A stretch of 64,000 nucleotides of DNA from FEN-1297 sp963843605 (GTDB lineage Bacteria; Bacteroidota; Ignavibacteria; Ignavibacteriales; Ignavibacteriaceae). Where the stretch lies: the NCBI GenBank assembly GCA_963843605.1, contig CAWJLA010000001.1:992001-1056000 (forward strand), given 5' to 3'. This document shows positions 9,351 to 18,472 of this stretch, in pieces. The number at the start of each line of letters is the position of its first letter. The stretch's first letter is position 1. A model generated the notes under the pieces. The model made no database searches, was not told the origin of the DNA, and was given only the letters and a program-made list of their open reading frames with translations. A program made the position numbers and the translations under genes.

Positions 9351-12218
9351 ATGTCAGAAAAAACATTAAAACGCGTACTGGGCGCTTTTGTATTTTTACT
9401 TTCCACCGTTGTTCTGTTTTTAACAGTACAGCCTTCGGTTTCTTTTTGGGACCCGGGAGAGATCGCGGCAGCTTCATATTCATTAATGGTACCGCACCCG
9501 CCCGGAGGACCTTTCTGGCTTCTTATCGGCAGGCTTTTTTCAATGATTCCTTTCGCCTCGGATATCGGATTCAGAATAAATACGGTATCGGTTTTGTCCG
9601 GCTCGCTTTCGATTCTGCTGCTCTATCTTATTGCAGTTAAACTTATAGAAAATTACCGCGGAAAAAATTACGCTAATCTTGCAGACGCTTTTTTAACATA
9701 CGTATCGGCGGCAATAGGCGCACTTGCGTTTTCGTTTTGCGATACATTCTGGTTTAACGCTACCGAGTCAAACTACTTTGCATTCAGTACCTTTTTGTTT
9801 GCTTTGATTATCTGGCTGATGATGATTTGGAATGAGCATTCGAAAGAAGCCGGAAACGAAAAATATATTGTTCTGATGGCATACTTAATCGGTCTTTCAT
9901 TCGGTGTTCACCTTATGAGCGTGCTGGCATTGTTTACATTCATATTTGTCGTAGTCATGAAGAAATATGTTACTGACGACGAAATGTACAAGAAAACGGC
10001 GTACATATTTTTAATTCACCTGGGAATATTACTGGTAATTGCCATCGGACTCTGGTCCGGTCAGACCGGCTCTTCAGCTCCGACACCCGAACAATACAAA
10101 GCATTCGATTCTAAATTCGTTATGATAATGCTGGGAGTATCTGCCGTATTTATGGGCGCAATGTGGAAGAAAATATTTCACAAGAATTCATTTTACATTC
10201 CGATTATAGCTGCAGGAATTATTTTAATGATTGCGTATCCCGGTATAGTAAAAGAATTTCCGGCTCTGCTGCTTGCTATCGGAGGATCCGAAGTAACGAC
10301 GAACTTAATTATCTTTGCCGTTCTTCTGGGTGTTATCCTGTATTTAATTTATTGGTCGGCAAAAAACAAAAAAAGCCTTGTTAACATTGCAATAACTACC
10401 TTGCTTTTTATGATTCTGGGCTTCACAACCTATACAATGATTATCATCCGCTCTAACCAGTCGCCCCCTATGAACGAAAACTCGCCCGATAATTTTCACA
10501 AACTGATGTACTACCTGGACCGCCAACAGTACGGCGATTTTCCGATCTTCGAAAGACGATTTTCATCCCAGCAGAATCAGCAGGGCATTTACACTAATTA
10601 CAGCAGCGACCTGGATTTTCTTTGGAGATATCAGATAGAACATATGTTCAACAGATATATCGGCTGGAATTTCATCGGCAAAGTTTCTACAGTTCAGGAT
10701 GCGGGCGTTAAATGGAGTCAGTTATACGGAATTCCGTTCTTTCTCGGATTGATCGGATTATACTTTCTGTTCAAAAAGGATTGGAAGATGGCTTCCGCCT
10801 TTTTTATTCTTTTTATGTTTATGGGATACATGATTGCATTTTATCAAAACCAGCAGCAGCCGCAGCCCCGCGACAGGTTTTATTTTTATCCAGGCGCGCT
10901 ATTCGTATTTGCTTTGTGGATTGCCGTGGGCATGAGAGAGGGATTTGATTGGATAAAACAAAAAATTAAAAATAAACAGCTTGGCAGAACAACGGCTTAT
11001 GTTTTTCTCGGCCTGGGTATTCTGTTTGTACCGGTCAATATGTTAAGAACAAATTATTATACTCACGACAGGTCACATAACTGGCTGCCGTGGGATTTTT
11101 CTTATAATCTTTTGCAGAGCTGTAAACCGGATGCAATACTCTTCACTCAGGGTGATAACGATACTTTTCCTCTCTGGTTCCTTCAGGATGTTGAAGGCGT
11201 GCGAAGAGATGTTAGGGTTGTTTGCCTGGAACTTGCAAATACCGACTGGTATGTTGAACAATTAAAAAATAATTCTCCGTACGGTGCTAAAAAAATCAAC
11301 TTCAGCATGACGGATTATATGATTAAAAATATAGGAGGTGCGGTTCAATGGAAAACCCAGAACGTTTCCGTTCCGGTTTCCAAAGAAGCCATAAAAGAAT
11401 TCAACGTCACAGACACTTCCGTAATTCATAGCGGCAGAATTACCTGGTCGATGAAAAACACCATTGAAATAGGCGGAGTTAAGGGTATAAGAATGCAGGA
11501 TCTTGTTGTAAAAGATATAGTGCAAAATAACTCGTGGAACAGACCAATCTATTTTGCTTCAACTTGTGGAACGGACAGTTATATCGGACTCGGTAATTAT
11601 CTCGAGGTGCAGGGACTGGCTTCTCAGATTGTTCCGGAGAAGAACTTAACGGGCAACAACGTAAACGTCAATATAACAGGTACAGATTTATTTGATGAAA
11701 ATACTTCTTACTCAAAAACTTATAAACCGGGATTTAAATTCAGAGGTCTTAACGATAAAGGCGTCTTTTTTGACGCAATGGAAAAGGATCTTATTCAAAA
11801 TTACAGGCTGACATACGAACGTCTGGCTTATTATTATCTGGATATATTAAGAGACAGTACAATGTGCGTTAAGACGCTGAACAATATGAATAAAAAGATC
11901 TCCGATTCTGTGATTCCGATGAATTATAATTTATTATACGACATCGGAAACCTATATTACAAAGCCGGTGATTTGACAAAGTACAAGGAAATGTCAGCTA
12001 AATTTGAAAAAGAAGCTTTGCAAAATCTTGATATAAGCATTAATCAAGTAAATTCTCCTTTCAACCCATATTCTATGCTGGAAACTTTATATATAAATTT
12101 AAAAGAATACGACAAAGCAATAGACATTATGAAAAAATTGGAAACGAAGTTTCCTCAGCTTGGAGGTATTCAGGGGGAAATTAACAGAATTAACCAGATG
12201 AAAAGACAAAACAAGTAA
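9351..12218 (+). CDS. DUF2723 integral membrane glycosyltransferase-like protein
   Basis: Large (955 aa) inner-membrane protein of the DUF2723 family, a GT-C-like fold related to protein O-mannosyltransferases and common in the Bacteroidota group. The hallmark near residues 32-50 is FWDPGEIAAASY plus MVPHPPGGPFW, a putative acidic catalytic loop after the first membrane helix. About 12-14 hydrophobic segments fill residues 8-570. A periplasmic region follows (QGDNDTFPLWFLQD is typical), and the C-terminus resembles TPR helices (YDKAIDIMKKLETKFPQ). AAGGA precedes the ATG by 6 nt. Inferred role: transfer of lipid-linked sugar to exported proteins. It ends at a strong terminator. The family call is firm; the acceptor is unknown. 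Confidence 0.9.
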   Translation: MSEKTLKRVLGAFVFLLSTVVLFLTVQPSVSFWDPGEIAAASYSLMVPHPPGGPFWLLIGRLFSMIPFASDIGFRINTVSVLSGSLSILLLYLIAVKLIENYRGKNYANLADAFLTYVSAAIGALAFSFCDTFWFNATESNYFAFSTFLFALIIWLMMIWNEHSKEAGNEKYIVLMAYLIGLSFGVHLMSVLALFTFIFVVVMKKYVTDDEMYKKTAYIFLIHLGILLVIAIGLWSGQTGSSAPTPEQYKAFDSKFVMIMLGVSAVFMGAMWKKIFHKNSFYIPIIAAGIILMIAYPGIVKEFPALLLAIGGSEVTTNLIIFAVLLGVILYLIYWSAKNKKSLVNIAITTLLFMILGFTTYTMIIIRSNQSPPMNENSPDNFHKLMYYLDRQQYGDFPIFERRFSSQQNQQGIYTNYSSDLDFLWRYQIEHMFNRYIGWNFIGKVSTVQDAGVKWSQLYGIPFFLGLIGLYFLFKKDWKMASAFFILFMFMGYMIAFYQNQQQPQPRDRFYFYPGALFVFALWIAVGMREGFDWIKQKIKNKQLGRTTAYVFLGLGILFVPVNMLRTNYYTHDRSHNWLPWDFSYNLLQSCKPDAILFTQGDNDTFPLWFLQDVEGVRRDVRVVCLELANTDWYVEQLKNNSPYGAKKINFSMTDYMIKNIGGAVQWKTQNVSVPVSKEAIKEFNVTDTSVIHSGRITWSMKNTIEIGGVKGIRMQDLVVKDIVQNNSWNRPIYFASTCGTDSYIGLGNYLEVQGLASQIVPEKNLTGNNVNVNITGTDLFDENTSYSKTYKPGFKFRGLNDKGVFFDAMEKDLIQNYRLTYERLAYYYLDILRDSTMCVKTLNNMNKKISDSVIPMNYNLLYDIGNLYYKAGDLTKYKEMSAKFEKEALQNLDISINQVNSPFNPYSMLETLYINLKEYDKAIDIMKKLETKFPQLGGIQGEINRINQMKRQNK

Positions 12219-12247
12219 GTTGAAATAAATTAATAAATAATAAATTC

Positions 12248-12277
12248 AGGACCTGCCCAAAAGACAGGTCCTTTTTT
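12248..12277 (+). terminator. Rho-independent terminator of the DUF2723 gene
   Basis: AGGACCTG (12248-12255) pairs perfectly with CAGGTCCT (12265-12272) over a 9-nt loop and is followed by a run of T (12272-12277). Confidence 0.9.
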
Positions 12278-12336
12278 ATTCCGCCTCGCCTGGTATTCAT
12301 CCGTTACTTCAATAATTTTAATCATGCATTCTTTAC

Positions 12337-12356
12337 ATAGTGTAACGTTACACTAT
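12337..12356. repeat. Perfect 20-bp palindrome
   Basis: ATAGTGTAACGTTACACTAT is fully self-complementary. It lies in the 545-bp non-coding gap between the DUF2723 and DUF192 genes, about 470 bp before the latter. It looks like an operator for a dimeric regulator, but no regulator is adjacent. Confidence 0.7.
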
Positions 12357-12398
12357 TTAGAATTATCTCCCGTTAAAAAAATTCCTTAAAATATTATA

Positions 12399-12443
12399 GG
12401 AAAACTGATACATTATCAAAAATTTGATAATGTATGATTTTCC
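12399..12443. repeat. 45-bp near-perfect inverted repeat
   Basis: The core ATACATTATCAAA (12408-12420) pairs with TTTGATAATGTAT (12423-12435) across 2 nt. It is extended by GGAAAA (12399) and TTTTCC (12438) with a small mismatch. No T-run follows. The function could be a recombination site, an operator or a hairpin element; the remainder of the gap to 12823 shows nothing else I can name. Confidence 0.7.
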
Positions 12444-12823
12444 AAAGCCGGAAAAATAATTTAAAAACCTTAAAATCAGATTAAAAGAGGAAGCGATAAA
12501 ATAACGCCAACTTAATAACTACGGGCATCAAAGGTGCTCTCAATAAAAATATTTGATATTGCAGATTCTGCGGTTCCGGTTTTAGACCCGGTTGATCGAA
12601 AACAGTTATTCGATATCAGGGTGGAACACTATTCTGGGGGTAGAGATAAGTAATTAAACATTAATAATGCCTGTGATTTCAGCAACAGGATTATTCTTTC
12701 AGAACAGCGCACCGGTTTTAAAAAAATGATTTTTTATTATTTAAAAGATGCTTGAAAGCATTAAGGTAATGCAAATATTTTATAAGTTTGTATAATAATT
12801 TTTTTTAGAATTCGAAAAGAAAT

Positions 12824-13378
12824 ATGAGTAAAAAGAAACCATCTCCTCAACAAAAACCGGTACAGAAAAAAAAGACGGAAATCTATATAAGGGTAGGGGC
12901 AATAATAGTTGTTGCCGCACTGGTAATTTTTCTGGCAGTTTCCAATCTCATTAAAAAGAACGGGTCCGATTCAGAGTACATGTTTAAGAAGGACGGCACA
13001 TTAACATTTTTAAACGACAGCAGTCAGGTAAAAGCCAAGATAGATATTCAGATTGCGAATACGGAATTTGACCGGGAACTGGGATTAATGTTCAGAAAAA
13101 GTATGAAAGAAAACCAGGGTATGCTTTTTATATTTGCGGAGGATACAACGCAAACTTTCTGGATGAGAAATACTTTCATACCTCTTGATATGGTGTTTAT
13201 AAATTCGCAGATGGTAATTGTATCAATCAGCAGGAATACAAAAACACTTTCCGATCAAACATATACTTCAAAAGGACCGGCCCAATACGTCCTAGAAGTA
13301 AACGCAGGATATTGCGATAAGTTCAATATTCATTCGGGAGATAAAATAACTTGGAAAAAGATTAAGAAGCCGCTTTAA
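12824..13378 (+). CDS. DUF192 family exported/membrane-anchored protein
   Basis: 184-aa protein with a basic N-terminus, one membrane segment (about residues 24-43) and a C-terminal DUF192 domain (about 65-180). DUF192 signature elements are visible: TEFDRELGLMFRKSM, GMLFIFAEDTTQTFWMRNT, IPLDMVFI, VLEVNAGYCDK. Family function is unsettled. The domain would face the periplasm. A TATAAT-like box near 12791 lies upstream. It converges on gmhA with only 7 bp between the stops. Confidence 0.88.
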   Translation: MSKKKPSPQQKPVQKKKTEIYIRVGAIIVVAALVIFLAVSNLIKKNGSDSEYMFKKDGTLTFLNDSSQVKAKIDIQIANTEFDRELGLMFRKSMKENQGMLFIFAEDTTQTFWMRNTFIPLDMVFINSQMVIVSISRNTKTLSDQTYTSKGPAQYVLEVNAGYCDKFNIHSGDKITWKKIKKPL

Positions 13379-13385
13379 TTCCGGT

Positions 13386-13977
13386 TTATAATTCATTTCC
13401 GTAAAGTTCGTCTTCGACTAATTCGCATATGATGTGTGCAACGGTTATATGCCCCTCCTGTATCCGCTGTACATTTGCAGACGGAATAACAATCGGCAGA
13501 TCTACCATAGACTTCAATTGCCCGCCGGTTCCGCCTAGAAAACCGATAACCTGCATGTCCATGGCCTTGGCCTTTTCCACCGCTTTAATAATATTCACAG
13601 AATTTCCGCTTGTTGAAATAACCAGAAGAACGTCTCCTTCATTTCCGAGTCCTTCCACGTTCCGGGCAAATATATTCTCATAACCGATGTCGTTGCCTCC
13701 GGCAGTAAGATTCGAAGTATCGGTTGTAAGCGCAATTGCAGGTATTGCGGGACGTTTAATTGTATGACTTAACCTTATCATAAGCTCGGTAGCAATATGC
13801 TGGCAATCGGCCGCGCTTCCTCCGTTTCCGCAAAGTAAAAGTTTTTTCCCTTTCCGGTAGGATCCGGCTAATAAATCAACAGCATTTCCTATATCATCAA
13901 CACAGGAAGTCTAATATTTTCTTCTTTGTCTCGGCACTTTCATTAAGAGAGGTAATAATAAAATTCTTCTTTTCCAC
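13386..13977 (-). pseudogene. gmhA: Phosphoheptose isomerase, frameshifted
   Basis: GmhA converts sedoheptulose 7-phosphate to heptose phosphate for LPS core heptose. The SIS-domain core is clear: LLLCGNGGSAADCQHIATEL, then LTTDTSNLTAGGNDIGYENIF, VISTSGNS, and IQEGHITVAHIICELVE at the end. The N-terminal segment (VEKKNFIITSLNESAETKKK) lies in a different frame and hits TGA at 13897; the core frame is open back to a stop near 13912. One surplus base between about 13897 and 13912 separates them. Merged length would be about 196 aa, normal for GmhA. The start is probably GTG 13977 with GGA 6 nt upstream. It follows the GGGP synthase gene on the same strand. It may be a sequencing indel rather than a dead gene. 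Confidence 0.8.
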
Positions 13978-14021
13978 TTTCAATCCGTTTCTCAATAATT
14001 AAATGGGACAAAAAATATCTT

Positions 14022-14777
14022 TTAAACTATAATGGACTGTTTAACATGAACAGCTTCGGAAAAATTTTTTATTAGATTCCAATTTTCCTCAGATTCGAAA
14101 AAATTTCCGGTTACTATAATATTTGCACCGTTATCAACCATTTCTCGGGCAATTTCAGGCGTTCTAATTCCGCCGCCGACAATTATCGGCACGGTACAAA
14201 AATCGGATACGGCTTTTACCATATTAAAAGGTACCGGCTTTTCCGCACCTGAGCCGGCTTCAAGATAGATTAATTTCATTCCAAGGTATTCTGCCGCAAG
14301 AGCTGTGGCAGCTGCAATATCCGGTTTATTTCTCGGGATTGGCAGACTGTTGCTGAAATACTCGGCTGTTGTAAGCGCACCGGATTCAACTATCATATAT
14401 CCCGTAGAAATCGGTTCGATCTTCTTTTTTCTTATGATGGGCGCCGCAAGCACTTGTTTGCCAATAAGGTGATCCGGATTTCTGCCGCTTACCAGGGAAA
14501 TGTACAAAATTGCATCGGCTACTTCACTGATCTGCTCAACACCGCCCGGAAAGATAATCGCCGGCAAATTGGTTGTTTCTTTTACTCTTTCAATGAAACT
14601 CTCAAAATCGCCGTTTGTAATCAGGCTTCCGCCTACAAGAAAACCATCGACACCGCATTTTTCACAATGACGCAAAAAAGGGAATACCTGATTTTCCGCC
14701 AGTTTGTCGGGATCAAGCAAAACTAGATATGCTGCTCCTTTTGTAGAGATAGTATTTAATAAATAGTCATAGATCAT
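14022..14777 (-). CDS. Geranylgeranylglyceryl-phosphate synthase family (PcrB/GGGPS)
   Basis: TIM-barrel prenyltransferase that joins a polyprenyl diphosphate to glycerol 1-phosphate, the first ether bond of archaeal-type lipids. Group II enzymes of this kind occur in Bacteroidota relatives. 251 aa. Visible: LLDPDKL near the start, DGFLVGGSLIT, IIFPGGVEQIS, YISLVSGRNPDHLIG, IYLEAGSGAEKPV, and the phosphate-binding end PIIVGGGIRTPE. It precedes gmhA on the same strand by about 45 nt, suggesting an envelope-lipid context. The prenyl chain length cannot be read from the sequence by eye. Confidence 0.9.
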   Translation of the reverse strand: MIYDYLLNTISTKGAAYLVLLDPDKLAENQVFPFLRHCEKCGVDGFLVGGSLITNGDFESFIERVKETTNLPAIIFPGGVEQISEVADAILYISLVSGRNPDHLIGKQVLAAPIIRKKKIEPISTGYMIVESGALTTAEYFSNSLPIPRNKPDIAAATALAAEYLGMKLIYLEAGSGAEKPVPFNMVKAVSDFCTVPIIVGGGIRTPEIAREMVDNGANIIVTGNFFESEENWNLIKNFSEAVHVKQSIIV

Positions 14778-15131
14778 AATTATTGCAGAAAATATTGTTC
14801 TTGAATATATAAATTTTGGCTTATATAAAAAAGCACCGGCTGCTTTAGTTATTAGTATTATAGACTAAAAACACGACGTCTCCGAAAAATCGGAGTGATT
14901 TTTTTAACATTTAATAAAAATTAATAGGATTAATATTCCCCTAAATTCTCGATACGACCCGGTATGAAAATTAAGTAGCAAATAACGGTTTAATTATAAA
15001 AATTTAAGAAAAGTAAAAACATACCAAAAAATTTGCCACAACCCTGTATTTTAGTGTAATAACTAAAATCAACAAATAACATCCTACAAACGACAAACCA
15101 CAGACAACAATCTACATACAATAAAAAAAGA
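14778..15131. other. Non-coding gap with a possible small RNA and a word array
   Basis: Contains the hairpin at 14880-14905 and an array of CAAACGACAAACCACAGACAAC-type words at 15067-15122 that ends 9 bp before the stop of the barrel gene at 15132. No reading frame is convincing. Confidence 0.5.
14880..14905 (+). terminator. Orphan terminator-like hairpin
   Basis: CTCCGA (14880-14885) pairs with TCGGAG (14890-14895) over AAAA, followed by TGA and seven T. No plus-strand gene ends here, so it could close a short non-coding RNA that starts near 14830. Confidence 0.5.
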
Positions 15132-15836
15132 TCAAAAAATAAATGAATACTGGCATCCTAATTTTATTAAGCCGTTATTAACCATATTATATGTTTGTGT
15201 AAACGGGAAATAGCTAGTATTAATATTGTAACCGTAGATCTTTTCATTCGGAATGCAATAACTTAAATCGAGGCTAAAATTCTTAGATGCCTTGCATCCC
15301 AGCCCTAAGCTGTAAAACTTAAAACTTCCGCCGCTTTCGGCGGAATTATGACTTGAACCGTTATCGTAAAAAAAGTCAATACCCACCATACCGTAAATTT
15401 TCCCGATTATATCGCCCTCAAAATAAATCCCTTCATCAAGTCCCCAGAAATTTTCATCGACTGTTGTTAACCCGATCCGGAAATCAATTTTATAATGATC
15501 AAGAAATCCCAGACCCGCGGATAAGTGCAAATTTACAGGCGCAGTATAATTCAGCATACTCTCTACCCGGTTTGATTCGACATTATATTCTTTTGAAAGC
15601 ATGATTATAAATTCATCGCGTATTCCCAGCTCAAAAGTTACCGGAAAATTTTCCGCCCGGTAATCAAATAAGCCTTCCTTTGCGATATGATAATATTTTT
15701 CATTTACCGTACCTACTGGGCTGCCGGACAAATCATTATAAATTCCGGAATGAATAATTTTTGCGTGAGCACAAATGGAAAAATTAACTATAAGAATAAG
15801 TTCAAGAGTACAAAATTTAAAACCGCTGTATTTCAT
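15132..15836 (-). CDS. Small outer-membrane beta-barrel-like protein, unknown function
   Basis: 234 aa. A hydrophobic N-terminus ends in ICAHA (a plausible Sec signal), then come alternating polar/aromatic strands such as VNLHLSAGLGF, KIDFRIGLTTV, FKFYSLGLGC, FSLDLSYCIP. The last residues, LGCQYSFIF, end in Phe as barrel proteins often do. I do not recognise the family. Its ATG directly follows the TAA of a 46-aa lipoprotein ORF (TAAATG), so the two are almost certainly co-translated. Confidence 0.7.
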   Translation of the reverse strand: MKYSGFKFCTLELILIVNFSICAHAKIIHSGIYNDLSGSPVGTVNEKYYHIAKEGLFDYRAENFPVTFELGIRDEFIIMLSKEYNVESNRVESMLNYTAPVNLHLSAGLGFLDHYKIDFRIGLTTVDENFWGLDEGIYFEGDIIGKIYGMVGIDFFYDNGSSHNSAESGGSFKFYSLGLGCKASKNFSLDLSYCIPNEKIYGYNINTSYFPFTQTYNMVNNGLIKLGCQYSFIF

Positions 15837-15977
15837 TTAATGATCATTTGGTTGGCCGTCACTTAATGAGTATGTGGTTGAGCACCCGTTGGAGATGAGT
15901 AAAAAAATAAAAGCACAAATTGCCGTCCCAAAAGCTGCGATCTCCCTTGAAAGCAACTGCTTTTTTAAGAAATTCAT
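15837..15977 (-). CDS. 46-aa predicted lipoprotein
   Basis: Short ORF read directly from the minus strand. It has a basic start (MNFLKKQLLSR), a hydrophobic stretch (FGTAICAFIFLLIS) and a lipobox-like NGCSTTYSL with Cys32, leaving a mature peptide of only 15 residues. GGGGG lies 4 nt before the ATG. The stop abuts the ATG of the barrel gene at 15836. The size recalls small lysis/entericidin-type or accessory lipoproteins, but I assign no function. The lipobox -3 residue is Ser, which is atypical. Confidence 0.6.
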   Translation of the reverse strand: MNFLKKQLLSREIAAFGTAICAFIFLLISNGCSTTYSLSDGQPNDH

Positions 15978-16079
15978 AACACCCCCATCTGTTATCAGTT
16001 TGACTTAAGAAGATCGAACAGGAATGTCAACGGTTATAAATTTCGGCAATGGGCTAATTTGCTTATATCTTTCTAAAAT

Positions 16080-16188
16080 ATTTGTTGTCATCCCTAACGG
16101 ACTAGCAGGCAAGTACGCTCGTCCCTCGACTCCGCTCGGGATGACCTTCTCTATGTAAAGGTAAGCGAAGTCGAGCCATGACAAACAA
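16080..16188. repeat. Interspersed inverted-repeat element (TTGTCAT/ATGACAA ends)
   Basis: ATTTGTTGTCATCCC at the left faces CATGACAAACAAAT at the right. The interior carries CCTCGACTCCGCTCGGGATGA and AAGCGAAGTCGAG, a composition different from the surrounding AT-rich gap. No ORF. It resembles short non-autonomous repeats scattered in related genomes. Confidence 0.6.
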
Positions 16189-16281
16189 ATAGACTAATAA
16201 TTAAGTTTCTTATATTTGCGTTATTCTGTTTTTTACTCTTCCATTTATTTCATCAATCGAAAATGGTCAATAAAAAATTAT

Positions 16282-18471
16282 TCAGCCTTTTTTACTTAAC
16301 GATATCCTTCCTCTTTCTATATCAATGCCGATTATTGTTACATCAATGATATCCCCTACATTCAATACTTCCATCGGGTTCTTTACGTATTTGTCCGCAA
16401 TCTGCGAGATGTGCAGAAGCCCGTCCTGCTTTACGCCGATATCCACGAACGCACCGAAATCTACAACATTCCTGACAGTACCTTTTAATTTCATCCCCTC
16501 GCGAAGGTCTTCCATCTTCAGAACATCGCTTCTTAAAATAGGCTTTGGTATATCCTCGCGCGGATCGCGTCCGGGTCTTTTTAGATTTTCAATTATGTCG
16601 ACAAGTGTAGGTTCGCCTATGCCGATTTCTTCCGCTAGCCTATTAGTACCCTTCTGACTTACTATCAGCGAAAGCATTGCGCCCGAATCTTTAATGCTCG
16701 CCAGCGGCATGTTAAATTTCTCAAGCATTTTGCCGGTAGCCTGATATGATTCAGGATGAATGAATGTATCATCCAGCGGATTCTCGCCGCCGCGGATCTT
16801 TAAAAATCCGGCCGACTGTTCAAACGCCTTTTCGCCCAGACCGGTTACTTCCATCAGTTCTTTGCGTCTTTTAAAGCGTCCAGCTTTTTCGCGGTACTTA
16901 ACAATATTTTCCGCAATTCTCTTATTTAGACCCGATACATAAGTTAACAGCGATGCGGATGCGGTATTAACATCCACTCCCACGTAGTTTACGCAGCTTT
17001 CAACTACATCGTCTAACTTCTGTGCAAGAAGTTTCTGGTCAACATCGTGCTGGTACAATCCCACTCCAATCGATTTGGGATCTATTTTAACAAGCTCCGC
17101 CAGCGGATCAAGCAGTCTGCGTGCAATGGAAATATTTCCGCGCTGACTGGCTTCAAGATCTGGGAATTCTTTCTTTGCGACCGCGGAAGCGGAATAAACC
17201 GATGCGCCAGCTTCGCTAACAATTATATAGCGGCATTTAAGATCATGTTTCTTTATTATCTCGGCAATAAATAATTCCGTTTCCCGGCTTGCGGTGCCGT
17301 TGCCTATTGCGACCACCTCAACTGTATATTTCTCAATAAATTTTAATACGACCTTCTCCGCATCGTTAATTTTATTCTGCGGGGGGTGTGGATAAATTGT
17401 AGATCCGTCAATGTACTTTCCGGTCTCATCTATAATAGCAACTTTGGATCCCGATACAAATCCCGGGTCTATTCCCATTATTATTCTGCCTGCAAGAGGC
17501 GGCTGAAGCAGAAGCTGGCGGAGGTTCGATGCAAAGATTTCTATTGCATGAAAATCTGCCAGACCGGTCATATAATTTCTGATTTCTTTTTCTATAGAAG
17601 GATAAATCAAACGGGAGAAAGAATCGTCAACAGTTTCATCTAGTATAGAGTTAAATACGGATACCGGATATTCAAAGAATCTTTCTTTTATTTTTTTAAG
17701 CACTACAGTCTGGTCGAAACCGAATGATACCTTCAAAGCTTTTTCTTTCTCTCCTCTGTTCAGCGCCAGTATCTGATAAGGTTTTATTTTTGTTATATCC
17801 GCATGGAATTCATAGTAAATCTGGTAAATTTCTTTTTTGTCTTTTTCTTTCTGCTTCTCGCTGATCTTTTCATCGGCGGCTTTTTCCTTTGTCTTTTCCG
17901 ATTTTACGGCGGAAGATACCTGCATATAACTTCTTACTTCCTTCCGTACCTCGGCATTATCGCTTATCATTTCGGCAATTATATCCTTAGCGCCCTGCAA
18001 TGCTTCTTCCATACTGCTTACACCGAGTTCTTCGTTTATAAATTCGGCTAATTTTTCATCAAGGACTCCCGGGTATTCGGGATTTTCCAGAAGAAACAAT
18101 GCAAGAGGTTCGAGTCCTTTTGCTTTGGCAATAGTTCCTCTCGTCTTTCGTTTCGGTTTGTAGGGAAGGTAAAGGTCCTCCAGTTCCTGAAGCTTGGTAC
18201 AATTCATTATCTTAGCTTTAAGTTCGTCGGTTAATTTACCCTGTTCCTCGATACTTTTAAGAATAGTATCTCTTCTTTCCTCAAGAAGCGTAAGATAGTT
18301 ACGTCTGTCCTCTATTTGGCGGAGCACATCCTCGTCAAGTCCGCCGGTGTGCTCTTTACGGTACCTTGCTATAAACGGGATGGTCGCGTCTTCTTGAAAT
18401 AATTTAATAACCGCATCGACTTGTTCGGTTTTAATGTTGAGTTCTTTTGCAATAATTACTGGAATATTCAT
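16282..18471 (-). CDS. tex: Tex family S1-domain RNA-binding protein
   Basis: Transcription accessory protein; family members bind nucleic acid and affect transcription and ribosome-associated processes. The full Tex architecture fits 729 aa: N-terminal helical region with FIARYRKEHTGGLDEDVLRQIE and LYLPYKPKRKTRGTIAKAKG, YqgF-like RNase-H fold (IMGIDPGFVSGSKVAIID, near 330), helix-hairpin-helix (NTASASLLTYVSGLNKRIA and FKRRKELMEVTGLGEKAFEQ), and a C-terminal S1 domain (LKGTVRNVVDFGAFVDIG, near 655). Monocistronic, with a low-complexity word array just upstream of its ATG. Confidence 0.96.
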   Translation of the reverse strand: MNIPVIIAKELNIKTEQVDAVIKLFQEDATIPFIARYRKEHTGGLDEDVLRQIEDRRNYLTLLEERRDTILKSIEEQGKLTDELKAKIMNCTKLQELEDLYLPYKPKRKTRGTIAKAKGLEPLALFLLENPEYPGVLDEKLAEFINEELGVSSMEEALQGAKDIIAEMISDNAEVRKEVRSYMQVSSAVKSEKTKEKAADEKISEKQKEKDKKEIYQIYYEFHADITKIKPYQILALNRGEKEKALKVSFGFDQTVVLKKIKERFFEYPVSVFNSILDETVDDSFSRLIYPSIEKEIRNYMTGLADFHAIEIFASNLRQLLLQPPLAGRIIMGIDPGFVSGSKVAIIDETGKYIDGSTIYPHPPQNKINDAEKVVLKFIEKYTVEVVAIGNGTASRETELFIAEIIKKHDLKCRYIIVSEAGASVYSASAVAKKEFPDLEASQRGNISIARRLLDPLAELVKIDPKSIGVGLYQHDVDQKLLAQKLDDVVESCVNYVGVDVNTASASLLTYVSGLNKRIAENIVKYREKAGRFKRRKELMEVTGLGEKAFEQSAGFLKIRGGENPLDDTFIHPESYQATGKMLEKFNMPLASIKDSGAMLSLIVSQKGTNRLAEEIGIGEPTLVDIIENLKRPGRDPREDIPKPILRSDVLKMEDLREGMKLKGTVRNVVDFGAFVDIGVKQDGLLHISQIADKYVKNPMEVLNVGDIIDVTIIGIDIERGRISLSKKG

Positions 18472-18472
18472 G

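Noticed and set aside
12399..12443. dif-like chromosome dimer resolution site
   Set aside because: Size and symmetry are similar, but the XerC/XerD half-site words of known dif sites are not matched and no xer gene is near.
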